The notes: generated by a model not told the origin, from the letters alone. A stretch of 58,071 nucleotides of DNA from an uncultured Kangiellaceae bacterium (GCA_905479925.1 CAJQOL010000134.1:1-58071); one strand, 5' to 3'. Shown: positions 17,980 through 26,789, counted from the stretch's first letter. Made by a program: numbers and translations.

Positions 17980-19739
17980 TGCAGCGATTGATTTCCTCTA
18001 AACTCATTGATATCCAACTTGTAAACAACCTGAACAACGTCATTCTCTTCTAACGAGAGACTATCGTCATAGAAAAAATAGATCGCGTCAAACACCTCAT
18101 TGTCGCGACCAAAGACTAACTTTAAATGTTTTTCTGCAACAACTCTTTTCGATACAATGACAAATTCATCGTCAAAAATAGGTTCAGGAAAACCTTGTCC
18201 CCAAGGGCCTAAGTTTCGTAATTGACGAGAGAAATCGATGGTCATATCAGTATCACTTAAACCTGCATCGGTCAAAATTTCATCACTGATTGTATCCTCT
18301 CCAAGAATTAATTGAGTTGCCTCATTAAAGGACTGAGCAAAAAATTCAAAATCACTAGCTAAGATAGTTAAACCCGCAGCCATTGCGTGCCCGCCAAATT
18401 TCAAAATAAGGTTTGGATGGCGCGAATCTACTAATGCCAACACATCTCTAATATGTACGCCTGGCACTGAGCGAGCGGAGCCTTTTGCGTAGACATTTTC
18501 ATCGTCCTTATCTTCCGCAAAAATAACAACTGGACGGTTAAGACGGTCTTTTACCCGAGAAGCTAAAATACCGATAACACCTTGGTGCCAACTAGAATTA
18601 AATAGGCACAGGCTTGGAGGTCGTTGTTTACTCTGCTGCTCTTCTTTGGACCAGTTTAACGCCTGCTCGGATAGCAACAACTCTTCAATATTTCTATTGG
18701 CATCATCAAGCATTGATTGCTCAATTTCACGCCTTTGTCGGTTTAGATTATCGAGTTGTCTGGCTAATAAATTCGCCTGTTTGTCTGATTGAGCAAGTAA
18801 GCAGTTTATACCAATCGACATATCTTGCAGTCGACCAGCAGCATTTAAACGCGGCCCTACTGCGAACCCTAGGTCTGTAGACACGCAGCGTTTTGGATCC
18901 CGTTTAGCTACTTCTAACAAAGCATTTATACCAACACAGGCCTTACCGCTGCGAATACGCTTTAGCCCTTGCTCAACCAAAATTCGATTATTTTTATCCA
19001 ATGGTACAACATCAGCAACGGTTCCTAACGCAACAAGGTCTAACAATTCTGCAAGGTTTGGCTCAGCTATTGAACGCCGTTCAAACCAGCCTTTATCACG
19101 CATTAGATTTCGCAGCATTAACATAACGTAGAATGCCACTCCCACACCGGCTAAGTTTTTACTTGCAAATGAATCATCCGGCTGATTGGGGTTTACTATC
19201 ACTGCGGCATCAGGCAGCGTTTCGCCAGCTAAATGGTGGTCGGTAATTATAACGGGAATAGTAAGCTGATTTGCTCTTTCTACTCCATCATGATTAGAGA
19301 TACCATTATCAACGGTAATGATCAAATCCGGTTTAAATTGTGCCGCATGCTCAACCAGTTTTACTGAAAGTCCGTAACCAAACTTAAACCTATCGGGAAC
19401 CAAAAAATCTATATCCGTTGCGCCAAGCATTTTCAACGCTTTAACCATAACCGCTGAACTAGTTGCTCCGTCGGCATCAAAATCACCGATAATTAATATC
19501 GACTTATTCAGCTCAATGGCGTTATATATTTCTTCACTCGCCTTGTCGGCATTTAACAATGTACTGGGCGGAATTAGCTGAGCAAGCCGGTAGTCTAGAT
19601 CGTCAGGACATTCCACGCCGCGAGCAGCCAAGATCTCGGTAATTTTCCGAGGGTATTTGCTAAAGCCTTCAGTTGCAGCCTCGCTGGCAAACGAATCACC
19701 AGCGATTTTTTTTCGGTGCCTAATAACTTTTGAATACAC
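17949..19739 (-). CDS. recJ: single-stranded-DNA-specific exonuclease RecJ
   Basis: 596 residues (E. coli 577). A 5'-3' ssDNA exonuclease used in recombination (RecFOR) and mismatch repair. DHH-family motifs in order: IIGDFDADGATSSA, ITVDNGIS, IITDHHLAG, GPRLNAAGRL, and the DHHA1 GGHAMAAGLTI. The OB-like C-terminus ends NQSLQLIVEQ, conserved in RecJ. The start is GTG (19739) with AAGGA 8 bases before. Two genes of unclear role precede it on the same strand (61-base and 7-base gaps), so it is probably the last gene of that operon. Confidence 0.96.
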   Translation of the reverse strand: MYSKVIRHRKKIAGDSFASEAATEGFSKYPRKITEILAARGVECPDDLDYRLAQLIPPSTLLNADKASEEIYNAIELNKSILIIGDFDADGATSSAVMVKALKMLGATDIDFLVPDRFKFGYGLSVKLVEHAAQFKPDLIITVDNGISNHDGVERANQLTIPVIITDHHLAGETLPDAAVIVNPNQPDDSFASKNLAGVGVAFYVMLMLRNLMRDKGWFERRSIAEPNLAELLDLVALGTVADVVPLDKNNRILVEQGLKRIRSGKACVGINALLEVAKRDPKRCVSTDLGFAVGPRLNAAGRLQDMSIGINCLLAQSDKQANLLARQLDNLNRQRREIEQSMLDDANRNIEELLLSEQALNWSKEEQQSKQRPPSLCLFNSSWHQGVIGILASRVKDRLNRPVVIFAEDKDDENVYAKGSARSVPGVHIRDVLALVDSRHPNLILKFGGHAMAAGLTILASDFEFFAQSFNEATQLILGEDTISDEILTDAGLSDTDMTIDFSRQLRNLGPWGQGFPEPIFDDEFVIVSKRVVAEKHLKLVFGRDNEVFDAIYFFYDDSLSLEENDVVQVVYKLDINEFRGNQSLQLIVEQIIIE

Positions 19740-19800
19740 AATTGATTCCTTAATCTAATAGATAACAATTAGACTTTCGTTGCAATACCGTTAAAGGCAG

Positions 19801-20763
19801 TCACTTTAGTGACAACCATGAAGTTAACTTTTGCAGTAAAGATGGTTTCTGAGAAAAGGTATAAACACCGTTTTGCACAACCAGTTGAACTTTATCAAAG
19901 TTTTTCTCGGTTAGAGATTCATCGATTAGCTCATCAAGTTTTTCGATACCTGGAACGGATTCTCCGTAACAGATTAATAGCCGGTTTTTATCTTGATTAT
20001 TAGCCGAGCTAAAGGCTTTTTTCATTTCTGGAAGGCTAATTGACGCTGCGCTAATATGGTTATTTTTACAGAATGTTGTGATTAGTAAGTTATTACTAAA
20101 TACCTCAAAATTTTTACTGTTAGCAGCAAGCTCTGGAGAACTAAGTGAAGCGTTTGTCACTCCCGAAAAATGGACATTAAGCATCATTTCGGGACCCGCT
20201 GATGCAAGCCCTTGGTAATCCACCATTTGCTTGATGAGCATCTGTATTTCATTTGCCAGCTGGTCCCAGAAAGAACCATTATCCCCGGGATAAGAAAACC
20301 CGAAGCGGTCTTGTCCAATGTTTTTTTCATAACTAGCCAGTTCTAGATCTTTCTTTTTATCGCTCACGTACAACCACTGCGTCTCGTTGAGCATATAAAA
20401 ATTTTCGCCTTCTCTCATAAGCTGCTGATTAATTTGCGCCACAATGGTCATTGCATCTTTTTTTGATAGTGCAACACCTTGCTGGCCCCAAAGATAGGCT
20501 CCACGATGAGACATTTGCATCATTACTGGATCACAACAAACCGCAGTTTTAACGGTTGTCGGCAAATCAAATTGCTGCGCTCTAATTAGATTCCAAGGTA
20601 TCACCAAATTCTCCGCACCAAGGGTGGTACAAAGGTGAGCCTCCCAGTCATCTATAACCTTAAAATCCTGTATGTTTTTTATGCCTGACAGCGCACCGAC
20701 GTTTGATAATTGTTGTTCGGAAAAATCGGCAAGATATAGCGTTAAAGCATTATCAGTTGACAT
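19801..20763 (-). CDS. uncharacterised protein, possibly related to phosphoglycerate mutase-like COG4255
   Basis: 320 residues with no signal peptide or membrane helix. I do not recognise it firmly. The stretch CCDPVMMQMSHRGAYLWG resembles the 'DPVHLQADRD' block of a proteobacterial family annotated as cofactor-independent phosphoglycerate mutase-related, which is often near recJ; later conserved-looking blocks are SGVTNASLSSPE and a C-terminal QKLTSWLS. The catalytic metal-binding Asp/Ser/His set of true alkaline-phosphatase-fold mutases is not evident, so enzymatic activity is doubtful. It starts 7 bases after the amidohydrolase gene and is 61 bases before recJ. Confidence 0.6.
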   Translation of the reverse strand: MSTDNALTLYLADFSEQQLSNVGALSGIKNIQDFKVIDDWEAHLCTTLGAENLVIPWNLIRAQQFDLPTTVKTAVCCDPVMMQMSHRGAYLWGQQGVALSKKDAMTIVAQINQQLMREGENFYMLNETQWLYVSDKKKDLELASYEKNIGQDRFGFSYPGDNGSFWDQLANEIQMLIKQMVDYQGLASAGPEMMLNVHFSGVTNASLSSPELAANSKNFEVFSNNLLITTFCKNNHISAASISLPEMKKAFSSANNQDKNRLLICYGESVPGIEKLDELIDESLTEKNFDKVQLVVQNGVYTFSQKPSLLQKLTSWLSLK

Positions 20764-20770
20764 AATTGGC

Positions 20771-22039
20771 CTAAAAGAAATGACGTTTAGTTTGAAACAC
20801 TGAGTCAGAAAGTCGATTCTCGCCTGATCTCACAAAACGTTTGATAAGAAAATCATACATCCAAACATTATACTCTCGAACCCTATTTACAAAAGGTAAG
20901 TAAGATTCATCGAGCAGATCATTGGCGACTAACTGCTTTGATGAAATAATGGGCATAACCCCCGGCAGAGGGTAATCTGAGCCATATAATAACCGAGTGT
21001 GCCAAGCTTGATTCTCAATTAATGTTTTAATTTCTGCGCTCTCTCGATTGACTAAATTGATTGCAGATATATCACCAAAACAGTTGTTTTGATAGTTACG
21101 GTCGTCCATCAACCGAGAGAATAACTTGAAATTAGATACCTGCTTTGGTGAGGCTGCTTCGATATCGAGGTTACTACCCAAAGAAGCACAATGGGCAACA
21201 ATTACTTTTACGCCGAGATCTAATGGTGTTCTCAATAATAGCGGATTCGACAACTTTTGAAGCTGCTCACTATGAACGGCCTTTTCGTCACCTGCATGAG
21301 TTAACAAAGGCATACCTAATTGAACTAGCTTCTCATAAAATGCCTTACAGTTTTTTGATGATGGATCAATGTTCATAGCTGGAGGCAACCACTTAATAGC
21401 TCGCGCTCCTTGACTGTGACACCACTCTAGTTGCTCGATTGCATCCGACCGGTATGGATGAACTGATGCAATCCATTCGAATGAAGAGTTACTTTTTGCA
21501 ATTGACGCAGCGTATTGATTAGGGATGTGAAACGTGGAATCTTCTAAATTCTTGTTACCTTTATCGTCATATTGATGGTCAAACGCGAGTAGCATTAATC
21601 GCACACCGGAGGGTAACTCGCTAACCATATCACTGATATTTGTCAGGAACTCTATATCGGCATACTCAGCTTTTTCTATACAAGCTGCGTTTAGGTAAAA
21701 TTCATACTGCAACCTTTGAAACGGTGAACTTAATGATTGCATTTTAGGATTTACCCATGCACCACTCGGACGTTCATTTAAACTAGGCTTATGCCCATTG
21801 CCAAGCAGGTGAAAATGACAATCCCAGAGCTGCTCAAAGTCGATCCCATGCATTGCTTGTTTCATCAGGGAGTGCTCAAGCAACTCCTGCGGCAACGAGA
21901 ACCCTTTGCAAGCATTAGATATAGGACCATCAAAATATTGATGCCAGCCGAATAGACCAGCTCCAGAGACCGCTGCGCTTCCAGCCAGAGCGTATTTCAA
22001 AAATTTTCGTCGCTTTAGGTTATGCTTGCTGATAGTCAA
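20771..22039 (-). CDS. Tat-exported amidohydrolase-2 family metal-dependent hydrolase
   Basis: 422 residues. The N-terminus has a twin-arginine motif (KRRKFLK, Arg10-Arg11) and a hydrophobic stretch, so export folded to the periplasm is likely. The TIM-barrel amidohydrolase motifs follow: DCHFHLLG (HxH), GARAIKWLPP (Lys position), LLTHAGDE, VIVAHCASLG and LLYGSDYPLP (metal Asp). This fits PF04909, whose members include decarboxylases and lactonases; the substrate is unknown. It heads the operon with the COG4255-like gene and recJ and is divergent from the Mth938-like gene. Confidence 0.85.
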   Translation of the reverse strand: MTISKHNLKRRKFLKYALAGSAAVSGAGLFGWHQYFDGPISNACKGFSLPQELLEHSLMKQAMHGIDFEQLWDCHFHLLGNGHKPSLNERPSGAWVNPKMQSLSSPFQRLQYEFYLNAACIEKAEYADIEFLTNISDMVSELPSGVRLMLLAFDHQYDDKGNKNLEDSTFHIPNQYAASIAKSNSSFEWIASVHPYRSDAIEQLEWCHSQGARAIKWLPPAMNIDPSSKNCKAFYEKLVQLGMPLLTHAGDEKAVHSEQLQKLSNPLLLRTPLDLGVKVIVAHCASLGSNLDIEAASPKQVSNFKLFSRLMDDRNYQNNCFGDISAINLVNRESAEIKTLIENQAWHTRLLYGSDYPLPGVMPIISSKQLVANDLLDESYLPFVNRVREYNVWMYDFLIKRFVRSGENRLSDSVFQTKRHFF

Positions 22040-22147
22040 TAACTTCCGTAATTTACAAAAACATGAATAGCCATTTTACCCTAATTTTAGTTAAAAGGAA
22101 TTTTAGCGGTATAATCATGGATAAAAATAGAAAGAGGTTGAAGATCA

Positions 22148-22516
22148 ATGCTACTTCAAAAAGAAGATAATAAAACGAGTGTCAATATAAGGGCCTACCA
22201 ACCTGGTGAAATAATGCTCAATGTTGGTCGATTTTCTGAAGCTATTTTCTTGGCTGATGGCAATGTAACAACCTTCAGTGGTGCAGCTAAGTTTGAGAAT
22301 CTAACCATAGAGGAGTTGGAAAACGCACTAGTAGAGCAACCCGAAGTATTGATAATAGGCACCGGTGAAAAACATCAGATATTACCAATGTCCATTACTC
22401 AATGTCTAAATGAAAAGGGTATTGCGGTAGAAGCTATGGCAAGCAGACAAGCCTGCCATACCTATCAAGTGCTGGTCTTTGAACAACGTCGTATTTGCGC
22501 CTTAATCTACCCGTAG
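22148..22516 (+). CDS. Mth938-like domain protein (DUF498/NDUFAF3 family)
   Basis: 122 residues. The family features are visible: I.AY.PG.I.(V/I) near the start (IRAYQPGEIMLNVGRFSEAIFLADG), the central EVLIIGTGEKHQILP and the C-terminal MASRQACHTYQVLVFEQRRICALIYP region in broken form. The human relative NDUFAF3 is a complex I assembly factor; the bacterial role is unsettled. Bacterial members are often found near protein-export or recJ genes. Ribosome site AGAGG 9 bases before the ATG. Single gene, divergent from the amidohydrolase. Confidence 0.85.
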   Translation: MLLQKEDNKTSVNIRAYQPGEIMLNVGRFSEAIFLADGNVTTFSGAAKFENLTIEELENALVEQPEVLIIGTGEKHQILPMSITQCLNEKGIAVEAMASRQACHTYQVLVFEQRRICALIYP

Positions 22517-22527
22517 CGTCAGCTAGT

Positions 22528-22545
22528 TTGCAGCTATAGCTGCAA
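22528..22545. repeat. 18-bp perfect palindrome after the Mth938-like gene
   Basis: TTGCAGCTATAGCTGCAA lies 12 bases after the stop codon. It lacks a T-run. It could be a weak terminator stem or a protein-binding site. Confidence 0.7.
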
Positions 22546-22649
22546 TAGCTGTCAGCAATCTAAGAGCAATCTTAAAGCTACTTTAATTACAACACCTAAA
22601 AAATACTAACCTCTACCAAAACAAAAACAAGGTAAGCTGGTTAGCCCGT

Positions 22650-23483
22650 TTATTTGCCGGCGGTTGTAGACTGCTTTTGTTTATTCTTCAAATGGCCAAC
22701 TAGTTTGTCAGAAGGCAAATAACCCGCAATCAACTCTCCATCAGGAAGAATCAATGCAGGAGTACCAGACAACCCGAAGTCTCTAGTCAGCTTATACTGC
22801 GATGCGACTGGATTTGCACAGGATTTATCCGAAAACTGGCGTTTAAGCTTTGCATTGTCCATAGCCAATTGTTTGTCATCAGAACACCAAACGGAAACCA
22901 ACTTATCATAAGCTGATGAACCAACCCCTGCTCGCGGAAATGCCATATATCGAACGGTTACACCATTAGCATTTAAAGCAGGTATTTCTTTATGAAGTTT
23001 TCTACAGTAAGCACAATCAACGTCAGTAAAAACTGTAATCGCAAACTGTTCATCTTGTGCCTTAAAAACGACCATATCGTCTTCTTTGATTTCTGCAATC
23101 TTAGCAGCCCTTAATGGCGACATAGCTTCGGCTTGCGCTGCAATTGCAGCTTCAGTATGGTTTACCGGCCCCTTGTCTGAAAAGCCCAGCAAGTTTCCTG
23201 TAAAAAGAAACTCGCCATCATCTGAAACGTACAATACTTGTCCGTTATAGAAAACTTGATATAACCCCTCTTTAGGGCTTGGTTCAATACTCGATATTTC
23301 AATGCCAGGTAACTTTTCTTCTAACAAAACCTTTATCGCTTCAGGAGCTAGCGCAGCGGAGCCATTTGCAGAGGCAACTTGAGTTTCATTTTTCGAGAGG
23401 TCAAATAACTTAAATCCTTCGGCTTGGCTAGAAAGCGAAAGGCAAAGACCTAACCCAAAGATAATTTTTCCAATATTCTTCAT
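22650..23483 (-). CDS. dsbC: thiol:disulfide interchange protein DsbC
   Basis: 277 residues against 236 in E. coli. A Sec signal peptide (residues 1-21, ending SSQA) exports it to the periplasm. The dimerisation domain follows, then the thioredoxin-fold domain with the active site Cys157-Ala-Tyr-Cys160 and the cis-proline in LSGTPALI. The family usually has CGYC; Ala in place of Gly is noted. A second cysteine pair (VWCSDD, KSCANP) matches the structural disulfide of DsbC. The extra length is in the N-terminal half. It isomerises wrong disulfides and needs DsbD. xerD lies upstream, a pairing seen in E. coli too. Confidence 0.94.
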   Translation of the reverse strand: MKNIGKIIFGLGLCLSLSSQAEGFKLFDLSKNETQVASANGSAALAPEAIKVLLEEKLPGIEISSIEPSPKEGLYQVFYNGQVLYVSDDGEFLFTGNLLGFSDKGPVNHTEAAIAAQAEAMSPLRAAKIAEIKEDDMVVFKAQDEQFAITVFTDVDCAYCRKLHKEIPALNANGVTVRYMAFPRAGVGSSAYDKLVSVWCSDDKQLAMDNAKLKRQFSDKSCANPVASQYKLTRDFGLSGTPALILPDGELIAGYLPSDKLVGHLKNKQKQSTTAGK

Positions 23484-23763
23484 AATTCTCTAAATTCCTG
23501 AACTAAATTTATCAATTTATTACTAACTCGACATTTGTTGTGCCTAATTAACATATTTGTCGGTCACTTGGGTCATTATACGAAATATTAAGGTATTTGG
23601 TGCACCTAATACGTAAATCATTCATGCCAACTTTCTATCTATATTATAGTATGAACCGGTTGCGTCGTAATTGCTATACTTCACAGCCTACAGCTTTGAT
23701 AAACGGGTAAATCTTATCGACCAGCGTTGCTGAATAAACAACAGTCCACCGATTTTCGCTAGT

Positions 23764-24699
23764 CTATCCTCTCGGATGATGTTTCGCATGCAACTGCTGT
23801 AGCCTTTCTTTGGCAATATGGGTATAGACTTGAGTGGTTGAAAGGTCGCTATGCCCTAGCAATAGCTGTAAAGTTCTTAAATCAGCTCCATGGGATAAAA
23901 GATGGGTCGCAAATGCATGTCTTAATGTGTGTGGTGAAATTGCGACTTTTATGGTTGTCTGCTTGGCATAGTGTTTCAAACGGTGCCAAAATGTCTGTCT
24001 CGTCATTTTCTTACCGCGGCTAGAAACAAACAAATAATCACAGGGTTTTCCATCTAAATAAGCCGGACGACTCGCCTTTAAATAGTGCTCAATCGCTTCA
24101 ATAGCCACCTCTCCAAATGGAACTAATCTCTCTTTACTACCTTTACCAATAACCCTCACAACACCTTGTTGAATATTTAGCTGTGAAAACTCGATATTGA
24201 TCAACTCACTAACACGTAGTCCACTTGCATACATTAATTCAATCATTGCTCTGTCTCGACTACCAATATCCGATTCGGGATCTGGCGCACACAGAAGCTG
24301 CTCAACATCAGTTTCCGACAAAGTTTGTGGCAACGGCTTACCCAATTTTGGAGAAGCAATTTTTGAGGTAGGATCATTGGAAAGTAAATTAGCCTCAACG
24401 GCATAGGCATAAAAACGGCGTAATGAGGAAAGTAGCCTAGCGGTTGAACGTTCGGAGTATTTTTGTGAATAGCGAAATGCAAGGTATCTTTGCAATAACT
24501 GCTCATCGGCACTCAACAAGTTGACCGTTTTTTTAGTTAACCATTCTGCATATAACTTTAGATCGAGCTGGTAGCTTGCCAAGGTATGCTTGCTCAAACC
24601 ATCATGCATCCAAAGATGGTCTGCAAACATCGCAATCTGCTCTAAATCAGCATCGCAAAGGGCTGTTTTAGACTGCTTATCTCTTTTCCTTTTCGCCAT
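23764..24699 (-). CDS. xerD: tyrosine recombinase XerD
   Basis: 311 residues (E. coli 298). Works with XerC at dif to resolve chromosome dimers. N-terminal SAM-like core-binding domain with SKHTLASYQLDL; the catalytic domain has Arg in ASGLRVSELI, Lys in GKGSKERLVPFG, HTLRHAFATH, LLGHSDLSTTQ and the nucleophile in VYTHIA. Neighbours ogt (upstream) and dsbC (downstream) and the sequence favour XerD over XerC; the dsbC link is the known E. coli order. It begins 5 bases after the ogt stop, so is co-transcribed with it. Confidence 0.94.
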   Translation of the reverse strand: MAKRKRDKQSKTALCDADLEQIAMFADHLWMHDGLSKHTLASYQLDLKLYAEWLTKKTVNLLSADEQLLQRYLAFRYSQKYSERSTARLLSSLRRFYAYAVEANLLSNDPTSKIASPKLGKPLPQTLSETDVEQLLCAPDPESDIGSRDRAMIELMYASGLRVSELINIEFSQLNIQQGVVRVIGKGSKERLVPFGEVAIEAIEHYLKASRPAYLDGKPCDYLFVSSRGKKMTRQTFWHRLKHYAKQTTIKVAISPHTLRHAFATHLLSHGADLRTLQLLLGHSDLSTTQVYTHIAKERLQQLHAKHHPRG

Positions 24700-24704
24700 A
24701 AAAA

Positions 24705-25202
24705 CTAAAAACTATGGCCTTCGTGTTTCAATAAATAACGCTTAATATTGAGCAATTTACCTTTCTTTTGCCCAGAAAATCCACCGATATCAGAAGCCGC
24801 AACAACTCTATGACAAGGAATAATAATCGGTACTGGATTCCTCCGACAGGCATTGCCTATAGCCCGTGCGCTACTATTAAGTTGTTTTGCTAGTTGACCG
24901 TAAGTGACAATGCTACCACTTGGAATATCCATTAGCGCGCGCCACACTTTTTGCTGAAACTCTGTTCCGCTTGTTTTTACATCGACACAAAAAGCAAACT
25001 CCTGACTATCAAAGTAACAATCTAATTGTCTTGCAAGTTCTATCGCTGTTTTTGAAGGGGACGCCGTTTGTTGAAACTCACAGTCAAACTCTACACTAAC
25101 TAGTAAATCATCGAGTAGTTTAAGCCTTAAACAACCGATAGGCGATTTAAGAAAAATACTCTCTTCAAAATAGTTGGCTTCTTCGAGTGCAAATTTATTC
25201 AT
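24705..25202 (-). CDS. ogt: methylated-DNA--[protein]-cysteine S-methyltransferase
   Basis: 165 residues. Repairs O6-methylguanine by suicidal transfer to the cysteine in IPCHRVV; the Asn-hinge and DNA-binding parts are visible in SSARAIGNACRRNP, and GTEFQQKVWRAL and GSIVTYGQLA are typical. No Ada-type regulatory domain is fused, so Ogt-type is the better name. It lies 12 bases after the thioredoxin-like gene and 5 before xerD, probably one operon. Confidence 0.94.
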   Translation of the reverse strand: MNKFALEEANYFEESIFLKSPIGCLRLKLLDDLLVSVEFDCEFQQTASPSKTAIELARQLDCYFDSQEFAFCVDVKTSGTEFQQKVWRALMDIPSGSIVTYGQLAKQLNSSARAIGNACRRNPVPIIIPCHRVVAASDIGGFSGQKKGKLLNIKRYLLKHEGHSF

Positions 25203-25214
25203 TGTTTAAAATTA

Positions 25215-26054
25215 TTACTTTTCCCATTCAAATTTTGTATAGCTTGGAAACTCTAAAGTTTTGTTTTCCTCACCACCTGAATTGGCGAATTCAACTACCT
25301 GCTTTCTCAATAACACCAGATCATCAGTTAATTGACGGCGATATCTGGATACAGCTCTCCAGTATTCATCGATTTTTCCAGCTTCTTTGCCTTCTATATC
25401 AGCCTGTAGCAGCGGACCCACAATCTCAAACGCTTTATATAAGCGATTTGCCTGGGATAACTCAAATCGATCGATAGAGGTAATTAGTCGTTTTACATCT
25501 TTATTTGAAGTTAAATCTAGTTCCAAAACAGCCTGAAGACGAGCTGCCTTATTTTCTGCAATATCATTAAAATAGTCTAAAGTTTGCTGCTGTCCAATGG
25601 TCCCAGCGGATCGCCAAATATGCATATTGTCACGATTAATCACTTTTTCCGACTTCGGGTCCAGCACTAAAACGGTAGGGGTGGCATAGATGACCGGAAT
25701 TCCAAAACGGGTTATTACTGGTTTTATGTTGCTTAAATAACCAACATCAATATATAAAACATCATAGTTTTGTTCGATCTGATCTTTGACTTGTTGTGAA
25801 TTTAATCGTTTTGCAAGCCCTCGACTATCATGACACCAATTGGCCCCCATAACCAACAAAGCGAGTTTATTCGATTCAGCAGCTTTGTTGATAAAGGCGG
25901 TCAAGACTTCATCCTGGTGCTCTACCGGTGAATACACACGACCTGAATGCCCCTTCGAACCCTCAGCTGCGCTGTCAGCGGCTTTAAGATTGGCAGTTAT
26001 GGAAACGCCACACAATAGACCAACAATTAATAGGCGGTAAAAAACCTGCGCCAT
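25215..26054 (-). CDS. periplasmic thioredoxin-fold protein with a single active-site cysteine
   Basis: 279 residues with a signal peptide (about 1-25, ending LKAA). Residues 50-150 look like a thioredoxin fold: LALLVMGANWCHDSRGLAKRL corresponds to the beta1-CxxC-alpha1 region, and YATPTVLVLDP gives the cis-proline. The motif is WCHDS, with only the first cysteine, so it cannot form the usual disulfide. The C-terminal 130 residues are helical and charged without a recognised domain. First gene of the ogt-xerD operon. Possible roles are a thiol chaperone or a glutathione-dependent enzyme; not resolved. Confidence 0.7.
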   Translation of the reverse strand: MAQVFYRLLIVGLLCGVSITANLKAADSAAEGSKGHSGRVYSPVEHQDEVLTAFINKAAESNKLALLVMGANWCHDSRGLAKRLNSQQVKDQIEQNYDVLYIDVGYLSNIKPVITRFGIPVIYATPTVLVLDPKSEKVINRDNMHIWRSAGTIGQQQTLDYFNDIAENKAARLQAVLELDLTSNKDVKRLITSIDRFELSQANRLYKAFEIVGPLLQADIEGKEAGKIDEYWRAVSRYRRQLTDDLVLLRKQVVEFANSGGEENKTLEFPSYTKFEWEK

Positions 26055-26202
26055 ACCACATTCCCTCTATTCAAATAATACCGGCCAATCTAACATAGTC
26101 AGGACTGCCGCGCCTACCGATTAGTTACGCTTAAACAGGTTAACCGCATAATTAGTTCTGCCGTCGCCCATTAACTTTGTTAAAGATTATGAGCTTAACG
26201 AG

Positions 26203-26241
26203 AACTAAGTTCCTTGACTAGACAACTAAGTTCCTTGACTA
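26203..26241. repeat. two 18-bp direct repeats (21-bp period)
   Basis: aactaagttccttgacta occurs exactly at 26203-26220 and 26224-26241, in the gap between the thioredoxin-like gene and exbD. Confidence 0.95.
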
Positions 26242-26299
26242 AAAACCCTTTGAGGCCTACCATCTATTACACAAGTAACAATAAATACACAGTTGAAAT

Positions 26300-26364
26300 A
26301 AACAAACGCGATAAACAGGTGCGACAAACGAGTACGATAAACGAACTCCATAAACTAATGCAAT
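26300..26364. repeat. five degenerate 13-bp tandem units in front of exbD
   Basis: Units start at 26300, 26313, 26326, 26339 and 26352 and each begins aaac (for example aaacgagtacgat). They end 26 bases before the exbD ATG. Together with the 21-bp repeat they take up much of the 336-base gap 26055-26390, which holds no gene. Confidence 0.8.
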
Positions 26365-26390
26365 CCAACTAACTTACTAGGAGCGGACCA

Positions 26391-26789
26391 ATGCGAAAAC
26401 ATCGAAGAAATCAAGAGCAAACGACTGATGTTGATATGACACCAATGTTAGATATTGTCTTCATCATGTTAATTTTCTTTATTGTGACTACATCGTTTGT
26501 TAAAGAGTCCGGTGTTAACATTAACCGTCCTAGCAAGGGTCCAACTTCCGCCGATGGCACAACACTTGTTGTTGAAATAAATGAAGTAAATGAGGTCAGC
26601 TTTTCAGGCCGCGCAATATTGGCAGACTCTGTTCAAGCAAATACAGAAATAGCGCTAAGCAAAAACCCAAACACATCTATCATCGTTAAAATTGCTAAAT
26701 CTGCATCAACAGGAGTGTTAATTGAAGTAGTTGACCAAATAAAACTGGCTGGAGTTGCCCAAGTGACGGTCGCTCAGCACAAAACCTAG
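26391..26789 (+). CDS. exbD: orphan ExbD/TolR-type biopolymer transport protein
   Basis: 132 residues. ExbD proteins couple the proton motive force to TonB together with an ExbB pentamer. Short cytoplasmic N-terminus, then VDMTPMLDIVFIMLIFFIVT, with the essential membrane aspartate at Asp21, then a periplasmic domain ending VAQVTVAQHK. The sequence SFVKESGVNINRPS is typical of the ExbD2 group of TonB2-type systems. A good ribosome site (AGGAG) precedes the ATG. Normally exbD follows exbB; none is present within the window, so it must work with an ExbB encoded elsewhere. Confidence 0.9.
   Translation: MRKHRRNQEQTTDVDMTPMLDIVFIMLIFFIVTTSFVKESGVNINRPSKGPTSADGTTLVVEINEVNEVSFSGRAILADSVQANTEIALSKNPNTSIIVKIAKSASTGVLIEVVDQIKLAGVAQVTVAQHKT

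Noticed and set aside
26300-26364. 13-bp units as origin 13-mers, iterons or a CRISPR
   Set aside because: No DnaA boxes (TTATCCACA) or replication gene nearby, no spacers, and the units are too degenerate and short for CRISPR.
26055-26390. Remnant of exbB upstream of exbD
   Set aside because: The gap has no ExbB-like membrane segments in any frame that I can see; it consists largely of short repeats.
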